Part shown: positions 53,095-62,635 of the stretch, piece by piece | Numbering within the stretch: the stretch's first letter is position 1 | Layout: each line of letters begins with the position of its first letter | Source of the DNA: Clostridia bacterium | GTDB taxonomy: Bacteria > Bacillota > Clostridia > Lachnospirales > Lachnospiraceae | Direction: 5' to 3' | NCBI GenBank assembly: GCA_910574255.1 | Contig: CAJTAK010000015.1 | Span: forward strand, 1-64,000 | DNA: 64,000 bases | Translations under genes and position numbers: made by a program | The notes under the pieces: model-generated | Told to the model about the DNA's origin: nothing | The model's database searches: none | Seen by the model: the letters and a program-made list of their open reading frames with translations, nothing else

Positions 53095-56073
53095 ATGAAC
53101 TATAAAAATGAGATAAAAGAAAATGCTACTTTATGGAATAAAATTTTAGGTATAGAACTCTGTAATCGTTTATTAGATGATGAAGCAGATAGATATACAA
53201 CGAAAGAAAACATAGTAGAAGAAGTCCCTGTTCTGGCTCTAATAGAACCTTATTACAGAAAAGCACTTACAGAAAAAATAGAAGGAGAGCAGAAGGTTCT
53301 GCAGGAGGGAGCATTTCCTGGATTTTACTGCATATTCATAAAAACTGCTTACTTTTACTGGAACACACAGAGCATATGTCTTCTAAAAAATGCATGGAAG
53401 GATATTACAGAGAACCTATACAAAAGAATCGAAAAGATACCAATAAAGATTTTGATTCAGGATATTCATAATTGTAAGAATAAAGGACTTTTGATTGGAG
53501 AAAACAGCGAAGAAGAATACGAGGATTACCAAAAAAGATTCATGGAAGATCCTGCTTATATAGATAACCTTTGCGAAAATTATTTAGAAATGAAGAGGCT
53601 GTTATTCCTGCAAATCTATCAAACGATAGGAACTATGTGGGAGATTGAGTCAGCATTACAGAGAGACAAAGGAGTTTTGACAGAGCAGCTTTGCTCAGGC
53701 CATGATATTCAAAATGTTGTCCGTATGGACACCAGCCTATCGGACTGTCATAGAGGTGGAAGGACTGTTGCTAAAATTCTTTTGGACAATGGTTTTACAC
53801 TTATCTATAAACCCCACAACCTGCAAAAAGAGATTTTGTTTGAACAAATATATGAAGAATTCTTGAATTGGTGCGGCCTGAAGAAAAGAAAGCTTCATAT
53901 TATAAATAGGGGTTCTTATGGATGGGAGGAATATATAGAAAAAACCGGCTGTGACAGCATAGATGAAGTGGAGCGGTATTTTGAGAGAACAGGTATCCTT
54001 TTGTTCCTATGTTACATAATGGGAGCAACAGATATTCACGGAGAGAACCTTTTGGCGTCAGGAGAATACCCGATGCTTTTGGATTTGGAGACATTTCCCG
54101 GATGCAGGCAGCAGAAAGAAGTACAGAATGCAGAGCAGATGATAAGAGAAGAAATCAGCGGCTCCGTACTTTGCACAGGACTTCTTCCTGTTGTAGCTTG
54201 GGGAAATCAGGAGGCAGGAGTGATTGTAAATGCACTTCATAAAAACAGCAGAGAAATGACGCCTTTTCGTCTGCCCATGGTCTGCCGGCCCAAAAGCTCA
54301 GAGATTCATATTGAGTATCGGCCTGTAGAAATCAAGCTTAGCGGCAGCCTTCCGGTATTTCAAAATAAGGAAATGAATCCGGCAGATTTTGAGGAATGGA
54401 TCTGCAAAGGATTTGCAAAGGCCTATGATTGTATGTTGGAGCAGAAGCAGAAAATGACAGAAAGCCTTGAGCGGTTATTTTCATACGAAGGCAGATATTT
54501 GCTTCGCCATACACAGCAATATAGCATGATTTTAAATATGTCTTTATTCCCGGAGTTTTTGAAAAGCAAAGAGAAAAGAGAGCTGTTTTTGCATGTGCTA
54601 GATAAGCAAAATTTGCGTCCTTCGGTTCATGATTATGAGCGTTGCGCCTTGGCTTATATGGACATTCCCATTTTTTATGCAAAGGGGAGAGATTTGCTGG
54701 ATGGGAACGGAGGAAAGCATCCGGAATATTTTACCGGCTCTCCCTATGAAGCTTGGAGTAAAAAGGTAAAGGAATTGGGATGGAAGGACAAGAAGGAGCA
54801 ACTGCGGTTTATAAAATTATCTTTGGCATTGCTGAGAGAGCAAAGGGAGATTCAAAGGGATGTCGATTATACAGAGGAAAAAGAAATAATTATTTCCAAA
54901 AGGGATTTACTTCGGCAGATAGCGGATACCGTTTGCCGCATGGCTGTTATTTATGGAGAGGATGAGGATATTAATTGGAGCGGACTAAGGTTTTTTGATG
55001 AAAAAAGCTGGAGCTTTGTACCGCATGGTATGTATTTGTATGACGGGATTGGCGGCGTGGCTGTGTTTTTGGCGATGGCATTGAAAAGCTACCCTGAAGC
55101 AGAGTTTGAAAGAATCTATAAGATGGTGTCAAAAAAGCTCTTCCATTATACAAAAAGCCTTTTAAAGGATGAGGAAAAGTCAGAATCTTCTCATACGGGA
55201 GCTTTTATTGGGGAGGGTTCTGTAGTTTATACATACTTGCTGCTTTATAAAGTTACCCAAAGACAGATTTATTTAGACTATGCCAAAATGCACAGTGAGA
55301 TATTATTTAAGAAAATGGAAACGGAAAAGACCTCTGATTTTTTGTCTGGTCTGTCCGGGGCGGTTGTTGTGCTTTTGAAGCTTTATCGGGAAACGGGAGA
55401 GGAACGGCTTTTGAAAGCTGCGGTAGAGCAGGGAGAACGTATATGGGAACGGGCTGAGCGGCAAAAGACGGGTTATGGATTTCCTGGTGCAATGGAGGGG
55501 AAGGCTTTGGCCGGAATGGCTCATGGCAATAGTGGTTATATTCTGGCGTTTTCTTATTTGCTGGAGATTACAGGGGAACGCTGCTATCAGGAAAGAATTC
55601 GTGAGTTTCTTGCGTATGAAAATAGTTTGTATTCGGAGAAAACCGGAAATTGGAGGGATTTGCGGAAGGAGGATTCGGGGAGAAAGGATCTGAATGCATG
55701 GTGTCATGGGGCGGCGGGAATTCTTTTGTCCAGGATGAAGCTAAAGCATTTGAAGGAATTTCGGGATTGCGCTGAGGTTCAGAGGGATATGGAGCGGTGT
55801 GTTGAGGCGCTGCGCTTGTGTCCGGAGACGGAGTCGGTTTGTTTGTGTCATGGACTGGCGGGAATGCGTTGGATTATTGGGCATTATCTTAAGGAATATC
55901 GAGATGAGATACTGGAAGAGAAACAGGAAAGGCTGCTGAATCGGATTTTGCGGATGTGGGAGAAGGGGGAGGGAATGCTTCCGCAGGAGTATTATCAGGT
56001 TTCATTGATGACCGGGATCACGGGGGTTGGGGTGGCTTTGTGTGAGGGGGAGGATTATGAATTGTTATGTTAA
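53095..56073 (+). CDS. Class II lanthipeptide synthetase LanM
   Basis: A 992-aa bifunctional enzyme that dehydrates Ser/Thr of a precursor using ATP and then cyclises Cys onto the dehydro residues. The N-terminal dehydratase (DUF4135) has DTSLSDCHRGGRTVAKIL (about 212-229), TLIYKPHNLQKE (about 235-246) and ATDIHGENLLASGEYPMLLD (about 311-330) followed by LETFPG. The C-terminal LanC-like cyclase has AHGNSG, WCHGAAG with Cys870 and CLCHGLAGM with Cys918 and His919, the expected zinc ligands. GAGAGGAG precedes the ATG. No LanT peptidase-transporter, LanP protease or LanFEG immunity genes are in the window, so export must use other proteins. Confidence 0.94.
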   Translation: MNYKNEIKENATLWNKILGIELCNRLLDDEADRYTTKENIVEEVPVLALIEPYYRKALTEKIEGEQKVLQEGAFPGFYCIFIKTAYFYWNTQSICLLKNAWKDITENLYKRIEKIPIKILIQDIHNCKNKGLLIGENSEEEYEDYQKRFMEDPAYIDNLCENYLEMKRLLFLQIYQTIGTMWEIESALQRDKGVLTEQLCSGHDIQNVVRMDTSLSDCHRGGRTVAKILLDNGFTLIYKPHNLQKEILFEQIYEEFLNWCGLKKRKLHIINRGSYGWEEYIEKTGCDSIDEVERYFERTGILLFLCYIMGATDIHGENLLASGEYPMLLDLETFPGCRQQKEVQNAEQMIREEISGSVLCTGLLPVVAWGNQEAGVIVNALHKNSREMTPFRLPMVCRPKSSEIHIEYRPVEIKLSGSLPVFQNKEMNPADFEEWICKGFAKAYDCMLEQKQKMTESLERLFSYEGRYLLRHTQQYSMILNMSLFPEFLKSKEKRELFLHVLDKQNLRPSVHDYERCALAYMDIPIFYAKGRDLLDGNGGKHPEYFTGSPYEAWSKKVKELGWKDKKEQLRFIKLSLALLREQREIQRDVDYTEEKEIIISKRDLLRQIADTVCRMAVIYGEDEDINWSGLRFFDEKSWSFVPHGMYLYDGIGGVAVFLAMALKSYPEAEFERIYKMVSKKLFHYTKSLLKDEEKSESSHTGAFIGEGSVVYTYLLLYKVTQRQIYLDYAKMHSEILFKKMETEKTSDFLSGLSGAVVVLLKLYRETGEERLLKAAVEQGERIWERAERQKTGYGFPGAMEGKALAGMAHGNSGYILAFSYLLEITGERCYQERIREFLAYENSLYSEKTGNWRDLRKEDSGRKDLNAWCHGAAGILLSRMKLKHLKEFRDCAEVQRDMERCVEALRLCPETESVCLCHGLAGMRWIIGHYLKEYRDEILEEKQERLLNRILRMWEKGEGMLPQEYYQVSLMTGITGVGVALCEGEDYELLC

Positions 56074-56145
56074 AGTGATTCTGTAAAAAGTAAAATAATA
56101 GGAATGAACTGTAAAAAATGGATTCTCCAAACCTTTTATGGGGAT

Positions 56146-56185
56146 ATTATAAGGGGCTGATGTGTGAGCATCCGCCCCTTATAAT
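56146..56185. other. Large hairpin after LanM
   Basis: A perfect 12-bp stem (56146-56157 with 56174-56185) has an inner GATG/CATC extension. It separates the LanM gene from the convergent decayed gnd gene. It is followed by AACAG rather than T, so it may protect 3' ends or act together with the hairpin at 56183-56238. Confidence 0.5.
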
Positions 56186-56238
56186 AACAGATGGCTGCAA
56201 GATATCATGTAAGTTTGACATCTGTTGTTATTGTTTTT
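56183..56238 (+). terminator. Probable terminator of the LanM operon
   Basis: AATAACAGATG (56183-56193) pairs with 56219-56232 with one bulged G, leaving a 25-nt loop, and runs into GTTTTT (T at 56234-56238). It overlaps the end of the minus-strand gnd remnant (stop at 56237). The long loop makes it a moderate call. Confidence 0.45.
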
Positions 56239-57543
56239 AAACCACATAATTTCCAGCCTGTGTATTGCCGGAATTTCCTGTCCAGTTTGTGTGGAAAAAT
56301 GTTCCTCTGGGCCGATCTGTCCGCTCATAGGTATGGGCTCCGAAATAGTCCCTCTGGGCCTGCAGAAGATTAGACGGCAGGCTGTCACAGGTATAGCTGT
56401 CAAAATAAGCCAGGGCCGCACTCATAGCCGGAAGGGGAACGCCGTTTAAGGCTCCGGCCGCTACAACTCTTCTCCAGGATTCTAGGGATTCCGAAAGGGC
56501 CTCCTTAAAATATGGATCCAGTATCAGACTGGACAAATCCGGTTCCCTGTCATAGGCCTCCTTGATCTTTCCAAGAAAAACACTGCGGATAATGCATCCG
56601 CCTCTCCAGCTAAGGGCAATGCTGCCGTAATCAAGCTCCCAGCCGTAAGTTCGTGCCGCTGCACGCAGCAATCCAAACCCTTGGGCATAGGAAATGATTT
56701 TTGAGGCATACAAAGCCTTCTGCAGATCTTTTACAAAAGCGTCCTTATTTTCCTTCACGGGCGTAACCGTCCGCTTGTAGAGGGCGTGGGCTTTTACCCG
56801 CTCATCCCTTGCGGCCGCCGTACAGCGTGCAAACACTGCTTCAATTATAAGGGTCAGGGGAACGCTTTCCTGGAGAGAAGCCTTGGCTCGTCCATTTGCC
56901 GGTGCATTTCTTCACAGGACATTCCAAGCCCGTTGCGCATCAGCTGGTACGCTTCGCAGATAAGTTGCATATCTCCGTATTCAATCCCGTTATGTACCAT
57001 TTTTACAAAATGGCCGGCTCCGTCACTGCCTATCCAGCAGCAGGGAACACCCTCTGCCCTGGCGCTGACAGCCTGGAACAGATCCTTTACCGCATCCCAG
57101 GCTTCCCGGTTGCCCCCTGGCATCAGACAGGGTCCGTGAAGGGCTCCTTCCTCTCCGCCGGATACTCCCATGCCCAGGTACAGCATCCCCTTTTCATTTA
57201 CATACTTCATCCGCCTTCTCGTATCCTCAAAATAGGAATTTCCTCCGTCAATAAGGATATCTCCCGGTTCAAGCATGGGAAGCAGCAATTCAAGTATATC
57301 GTCTACTGCCTGTCCTGCTTTGATCATAAGCATGATTTTCCTGGGCCTTTTCAGGCTTTCCACAAGCTCGAAAAGGGTGTAGCAGCCAAAAATTCGCCTG
57401 CCCCTCCCACGCCCTTCTACAAAGTGTTTAACCTTATCTGTACTGCGGTTGAAGACAGATGCCGCAAAGCCCTTTGATTCGATATTCATAACCAGGTTTT
57501 CACCCATGACGGCAAGTCCAATCAAACCGATATCTGCTTGCAT
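56237..57543 (-). pseudogene. gnd: Decayed 6-phosphogluconate dehydrogenase
   Basis: Intact Gnd oxidatively decarboxylates 6-phosphogluconate. The N-terminal part is good: IGLIGLAVMGENLVMNIES, LMIKAGQAVDDIL, DGGNSYFEDT, GMGVSGGEEGALHGP and KMVHNGIEYGDMQLI. At about 56900-56906 the sequence jumps from CEEMH directly to GKWTSQ, losing roughly 45 codons of the helical domain. A one-base shift near 56885 then restores the C-terminal frame (VPLTLIIEAVFARC). The C-terminal half (56237 to about 56836) reads through to NTQAGNYVV. AGGAG lies before the ATG at 57543. The gene cannot encode a functional enzyme. It is downstream of the PTS genes on the same strand. Confidence 0.85.
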
Positions 57544-57565
57544 TTTTCTTTTCTCCTTCTATCGT

Positions 57566-58408
57566 TTAAAAAATTCCGGCAAAGGAACCCAACAGGCAGA
57601 TCCCGATGATAATCAAACAAATAATTCCAAAATTATTTGTCTTTTTCATCAGTGCCCGGATTCCGAAGATGGCCCCCAGAGGAAGCAACCCTGGAACAAT
57701 GGAATCAATGGCTTCTTGTAGAATAATCGGATCCTGCCCGGAAATGGAAATTTCAAGGGGGGGGGTTGCCAGGGATACGTAGGATGCGCCCAGAGCTCCC
57801 ATCATAAAAAGCCCCATGGCCCCCGCAAGCAGGATCACCTTCTGGAAAATGCTGCTGCCCAAAAGCTTTGCAAAGGTACTTTTTCCAAGATTATATCCCA
57901 GATGGAACATGGCGCTTCCCTCATAATACAAGGCAACAGCAAAGATTACGGCAATCAGCGCGCCGACCCAGCTTCCCTTTAAAGCCATATCGCAGGCAAT
58001 TCCCAGGAAGATTGGCTTCAGAACCGTCCAGTTTAGAGCATCGCCGATTCCGGCAATGGGACCCATCAGGCCCACCTTCACGCTGGTAATGGCCTCATCC
58101 TTTTCATCCTCCGGTTCTCCCATCATGGATTCTTCCATAGAGAGGGCTGCGCCTGCTACACTGGCTCCGATAAGAGCCTCGGTGTTAAAAAGCTGATTTT
58201 CCCTCTTTAGGGCTCGTTTTAGGCCTTCTGTGTCATCCCCGTAAAGCTTTTCCAAGGGATTGCAGAAGGCACGGCAGAGGGCCATTCCCTGCATCCGCTC
58301 AAAGGAATGGCAGGATTCTGCCCACATATGCCAGTTAAAATAAGCTTTCTTCAGATCCTTTTTCGTTAAAACCGAATTTTCAGATGTTTGTTCTCTCATA
58401 TCTGTCAT
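57566..58408 (-). CDS. PTS mannose/fructose/sorbose-family IID component
   Basis: A 280-aa IID membrane component. It begins LTKKDLKKAYFNWHMWAESC, with FERMQGMALCRAFCNPLEKL, GASVAGAALSMEESMM, VGLMGPIAGIGDALNWTVLK and a C-terminal GLLPLGAIFGIRALMKK and membrane helix, all typical of the family and at full length. AGGAGG precedes the ATG. A run of nine C (57757-57765, G on plus) lies in frame at ATPPLE. With IIC truncated and IIA/IIB missing, it probably no longer works as a transporter, although its own frame is intact. Confidence 0.9.
   Translation of the reverse strand: MTDMREQTSENSVLTKKDLKKAYFNWHMWAESCHSFERMQGMALCRAFCNPLEKLYGDDTEGLKRALKRENQLFNTEALIGASVAGAALSMEESMMGEPEDEKDEAITSVKVGLMGPIAGIGDALNWTVLKPIFLGIACDMALKGSWVGALIAVIFAVALYYEGSAMFHLGYNLGKSTFAKLLGSSIFQKVILLAGAMGLFMMGALGASYVSLATPPLEISISGQDPIILQEAIDSIVPGLLPLGAIFGIRALMKKTNNFGIICLIIIGICLLGSFAGIF
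57757..57765. repeat. G9/C9 tract inside the PTS IID gene
   Basis: Nine G on the plus strand, coding for Thr-Pro-Pro-Leu on the minus strand. It is in frame at present. Any gain or loss of one base would truncate IID about 60 residues before its end. Confidence 0.8.
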
Positions 58409-58447
58409 TGTTCGTCCCTCCTATTACTGTTTTTTTGCTCTGTAATA

Positions 58448-58905
58448 TCAATCGTCATCGTCGTCAGCCATAGTAGCTGTCTGTGCCTTCATGGAATCTG
58501 CTGCCAGCAGGATTGCTACCACACAGAAACCAACAATGGCTGCGCCCATAACGGAAATTCCAAACAACTGGACCAGAAAATATCCGAGAATGAATACCGG
58601 TGTCAGCTTTGGCAGGCTGATGATCTTCATGGTTACCGCAATTCCGATAGCCGGAAGAACACCGCCTGCTACATTGAGGCCTGTGAGAATCCAGGCCGGA
58701 GTCGCATTTAAAATGGTATCCACCAGACCGGAGCCAAGATAGACCGTCAGAAAAGCTACCGGTGCCGATACCGCAAACATAGTGAGGGCCCCCAGCCAGG
58801 ATGTCCGTTTCATGCCCTTGATGTCTGCTTTCTCTGCGTATTTGTCCATCATATGGGGAAATACATTTGCAATGGTGTATCTGGCTTGTATGGCCTCTTC
58901 TGGAG
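58448..58905 (-). pseudogene. Truncated PTS mannose-family IIC component
   Basis: Only the C-terminal part of IIC survives: VFPHMMDKYAEKADIKGMKR, then three or four hydrophobic segments and an acidic Asp tail. In-frame residues extend upstream to about 58905 (PEEAIQARYTIANVFPH) and then give way to sequence from levR. A normal IIC has about 250-270 residues, so roughly the first 110 are lost. IIA and IIB, which would usually lie between levR and IIC, are absent. The simplest explanation is one deletion joining levR to IIC. Confidence 0.75.
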
Positions 58906-59905
58906 CTTATGCTGCTGTCGATCCAAAGCTCCTTCCCCTCTTCCTGCTTCTGGCTTTTTGCCGCCATATATCCGTAAGCGCAGGTCAGAAGAACTTCATT
59001 TTTCAAATCACCGATGTTGCTGTCACTCTCAAAAAGCACCAGATATTCGAGAACATTTCTGGACACCCGGATGGGCACACCTGTACGGGAAGCTTCTTGG
59101 GTGAAGAAAAGGGAAACCAGGGAAAAACGTTCCCGGACAGGGCGTTCCTGAAGAAGAGGAAGTTGGATGACCACCGGAATTCTTCTCTTAAAAGTAGACA
59201 AAAGGGCGCTGTCGGGATTCTCTGTGGTTGCGCACAAAAGGAGCAGCCGTACCTTGTGCATCTGAATGCCGCCGAGCCTGCGAAACTCTCCGTGATCCAT
59301 AACAGAAAACAGAATTTCCTGCCCGGTAGCCCCAGGCGGTGGATCTCGTCCAGGAAGAGAATTCCTCCATCTGCCTGGTCGATAAGTCCTGTCTTTTTCT
59401 CTATTGCCCCGGTAAAGGCTCCCTTTTCATGGCCGAAGAGCTGGGATAGAAGAAGCTGAGGGTTGTCTGCATATTCAGCACAATTGAGGGTGATAAAGGG
59501 CATTTCCTTCTTCCGCTGTTCTACAGCATAGCGCCATATCTCCCTGGCAAGCATGGTTTTCCCTACACCAGTTGCTCCCAGAATCAGCATATGAAGGCCA
59601 TCGGGCGGATAGCATACGGCTGCCCGTGCCATCTGAATCTGCATGGAAAGACTCCCCTGGCTTCCAATGATGCCGGAAAATGGCGGACGGTTTTTCCCTG
59701 CCTTTTGTTCTTCCGTCCCAAGATAAAAGCGGATGGGGGATTTTCCCCTTTGCTTCAAAATGCCTTCCTTCACCAGACGGCCTACAATAGCGGAAGCCTC
59801 CTGCTGCCAGATTCCCAGCTCTTCGGCTATCTCTTTTATAGAAAGCTCTTCCGGTTGGCGGCTTTTGACCAGATCCACAATAATCTTTTCCTGTTCTTCT
59901 CCCAT
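58890..59905 (-). pseudogene. levR: Decayed LevR-type sigma-54 transcription activator
   Basis: The 5' part encodes a winged-helix domain (about 1-60) and an AAA+ sigma-54 interaction domain with Walker A GATGVGKT, the sigma-54-contacting loop EKGAFTGA and Walker B GGILFLDEIHRLG. A one-base shift at about 59322-59330 moves the frame. The continuation is clear in the next frame (SVMDHGEFRRLGG, HKVRLLLLCATTENPDSALL, SNIGDLKNEVLLTCAYGYMA). Soon after, near 58900, the sequence runs into IIC, so the PRD and EIIA/EIIB-like regulatory domains are gone. AAGGAG precedes the ATG at 59905. Such activators drive mannose-family PTS operons with RpoN. Confidence 0.85.
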
Positions 59906-59930
59906 TTATCTCACTCCTTTTCCAGTTTCA

Positions 59931-60047
59931 TTCCAGTTCCGTAACATCCTTCAAAGTACACGGACAGGAAATTAATTTCCAGCCGCAGATACATGCGCCT
60001 GTAAATTAATTTGTGCACTTTGAAGAATGTTACTGTTTTCCAGTTCC
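59931..60047. repeat. MITE-like element with 21-bp inverted repeats
   Basis: GTAACATCCTTCAAAGTACAC (59941-59961) is matched by its inverted partner at 60013-60033 with 19 of 21 positions. The 51-nt interior holds two AAATTAATTT copies, one inside a perfect 14-bp palindrome (GGAAATTAATTTCC). The 10-mer TTCCAGTTCC occurs directly before the left arm (59931-59940) and just after the right arm (60038-60047). The last codons of rpoN lie inside the right arm. It may be a miniature inverted-repeat element or a large operator between rpoN and levR. Confidence 0.55.
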
Positions 60048-61362
60048 ATGCTGCCTTCTTCCGGAGCGGCTTAAAAGCTTCTCGGCATTCCTATATTTTG
60101 TAACGGTTCTTCTTGAGATATGGATTCCCTGCTGTGAAAGCAGCTCCGCAAGCTGTCGGTCGCTGTAATCCTCTCCCTGCTGTTCTAGGATGGAACGGAT
60201 GGCTGCTCGGGCTGCTGCCGCCGAGCCGTAGGCTCCCTCTGCCTGGACTTGGGAGGAAAAAAGCTCTTTCAGTGCAATGACTCCGAAGTCTGTCTCCATG
60301 TATTTATTCTGGACACAGCGGCATACTGTGGAGACGCTGAGACCAAGGCACTCTGCCAGCTGTTTCAAGGTCATTGGCTTTAAGCAGGAAAATCCATATC
60401 GGAAAAAATCCTTCTGACAGACGGCAATTTTCCGAAGCACCCTCTCTATGGTACGATCACGCAGACGTAGGCTTCCCATTAGCTCCGAAGCTTTGCTGCG
60501 GCATTCCCGTAAATATTCTTTTGTCTCCCCATCCAGGAATTCATCCGGAATTCCATGGAGATAGTTTTCGTTGACGGATACAAGGCTTTCGGAACGGCGG
60601 CTCAATTCTATCCTGTTTTTCCCTTCTTAGATGTACTATAAGCTCTGGATAGACATAAGTTCCTCCCTGGCTTCTGTCTGTCAGATCCAGAGGATAGGGA
60701 TTTAAAGAGCGAACATACGAGACCATTTCCTTTGCTTTGGATGCAGGGATCCCGTATTTTTTCTGTATCTGCCGGGTGTGAGTTCCGGCTGTCCAGGATA
60801 GATTCTCCAGCACCAGGCGACGGAGCAGGGAGACGTTTTCCATACTTTCATCAATCTGGAGAGCCAGGCATTCCGAAAGATTGCGGGCGCCGATACCGGC
60901 AGGCTTCAGGCTCTGGACGGCATGAAGGGCTTCTTCTGCCACAGATTCCGGAACTGCCAGGCGCAAAGCCAGTTCCTCCGGCTCACTCTTCCAGTAACCG
61001 TTCTGGTCAAGCTCTCCCAATATTATCAGGGCTGTCTCTTCTATCTCCCGGGGATAACCGCACAGAAGCAGCTCCAGGCGGAGAAGCTCTTCTTCTGTCT
61101 CAAAACTCCCCTGTACCGGCAGGCTTTCCCCTCTGTTTTTGCCCTTTACAGGCTCTTCCTCGTGCTCTGTCTCTATCAGATCCAGAGGAAAGTCATCCGC
61201 TGAATCTTCCATTTTCAGGAGGGGATTCTCCAGTGTCATTCGAGAAAGGAAGGGAATCAGCGCCGTGTAGGGCATGGAAAGGAGCTGCATGCTGTGTACC
61301 ACTCCTGGGGATAACTGCGGTCTCTGCCGGAAGCTCTGGTGTATCTGCATATCCTGATTCAT
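60030..61362 (-). pseudogene. rpoN: Frameshifted RNA polymerase sigma-54 factor
   Basis: The N-terminal frame (61362 to about 60603) has the activator-binding region LSPGVVHSMQLLSMPYTALI with ENPLLKMED, then the core-binding domain with LKPAGIGARNLSECLALQID. At about 60600-60612 one base is lost. The next frame carries VSVNENYLHG, an HTH (MTLKQLAECLGLSVSTVCRC) and the RpoN box SRRTVTKYRNAEKL. Summed, the two frames give about 440 aa, a normal length. GGGAGG precedes the ATG. The gene is upstream of levR on the same strand, the usual partner of this activator. As read it cannot make full-length sigma-54. Confidence 0.85.
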
Positions 61363-61411
61363 TGCCTTCCTCCCTTCTGTACATTGTGCCTTTCAGTGTT
61401 CTTTTAATCTG

Positions 61412-62632
61412 TCATCTATACTTCTGATAGTCTTCCCCGTATAAGTCCAGAAGGCAGCTCTCCAATTCCTTTTCCGCTTTATCCAGCAGTTCCGGGGTTT
61501 GCATCAGCTCAAGGGCCGTGGCTGCCATAGCCTTTGCCCCCAGCAAACACATGGCTTCGCCCTCCGGGGTAAGCACATGCTCCTTAAATTCCAGGGTGTG
61601 AAGGGAAAGCTTCCGCTCCGGGCATACGCTGAGGTGCGGATTGATCGCCGGTATCACATGGCTCACATTGCCCAGATCCTCTCCGCCGCTGTCATCGGGC
61701 ATGCCGTCCATCATTTCTTCCCCATAGGTCCTACAGCAGTCTCGGAAGATTTCTCCCAAAACTTTGTTGGGAATCCGGTTTTTAAAGCCCTCATCCTTTT
61801 TCAGAATCAGCTCACAGCCTGTTCCTACAGCGCCGCACCGGAAGCACTGTTCCACACGCTCTGCGGCCTCTTCTGCCAGAAATATGGTCGGTGCGGAAAT
61901 ATCACATCCCAGTTCTGCGTAAGCAGAAATGGTTCCCTCATGCTACATTCCGTCTTTCACATAAGCATGGATGCGAATCCCATCCTTTACCATCTGCCGG
62001 GCATAGCCCAGGGCATTGAAAAAGAGCAGCACGGCATTTTGAGCGCTGATTCCCGCCCATGGGCGGCTTTCGCTGTGGGCAGATTTTCCCCTATATTCAC
62101 AGGAATAAGTCAGATAGGCATGATTCCCTCCTGCAACTCTGGATTTGGCCGTTGTAGGATGCACTGCCATAGCGGCCCTTACGTTCCGGAAGCAGCCTTT
62201 CTTTAAAAGGGTAATCTTCCCTCCGGTAAATTCCTCGTCAGGCGCACCTGCCAGCATCAGAGTCCCTTCGATCCCCAGTTCCTCCATGGCTGCCTTTGTT
62301 GCTGCAGCCGCTCCCATAGCCGCAGCAGCAATCAAATTGTGACCACAGGCATGTCCCAGCTCTCCGGGAAGGCTGTCATACTCGCTGAATATGGCAATAC
62401 ATGATCCCTCTCCCCGGGAAAAGGTTCCGATAAAGGCTGTGTCAAGACCGCCAGCCTTTTCTTCCACGGTAAATCCGTTTCTGCGGAGAAATTCACATTG
62501 AAGGGCTGCCGCCTGGTATTCCTGGTTCCCGATCTCCGGATTTTGGAACAGAAATCTGCTGATGTCCCAGAGCTCCTTCCGATAATTCTCCACAATTCTA
62601 GCTACACATCTTTTTACATTTTCTCCGGTCAT
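61412..62632 (-). pseudogene. M20-family amidohydrolase interrupted by an in-frame stop
   Basis: The two parts form one M20D/aminoacylase-type metallohydrolase of about 406 codons. The first (62632-61943) has IAIFSEYDSLPGELGHACGH, APDEEFTGGK and HPTTAKSRVAGGNHAYL with the metal ligands. The second (to 61412) has FKNRIPNKVLGEIF, GGEDLGNVSHVIPAINPHLS and the LYGEDYQKYR end. They are in the same frame and separated by a single TAG at 61943-61945 after KDGM. AGGAGG lies 8 nt before the start. Family members remove N-acyl or amide groups. It probably preceded rpoN in one transcript. Confidence 0.85.
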
Positions 62633-62635
62633 ATT

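Noticed and set aside
57449-59459. Long plus-strand ORFs (60-225 aa) over the PTS/levR/rpoN region.
   Set aside because: They are shadows of GC-richer minus-strand genes, whose recognisable domains lie on the minus strand even where the frames are broken.
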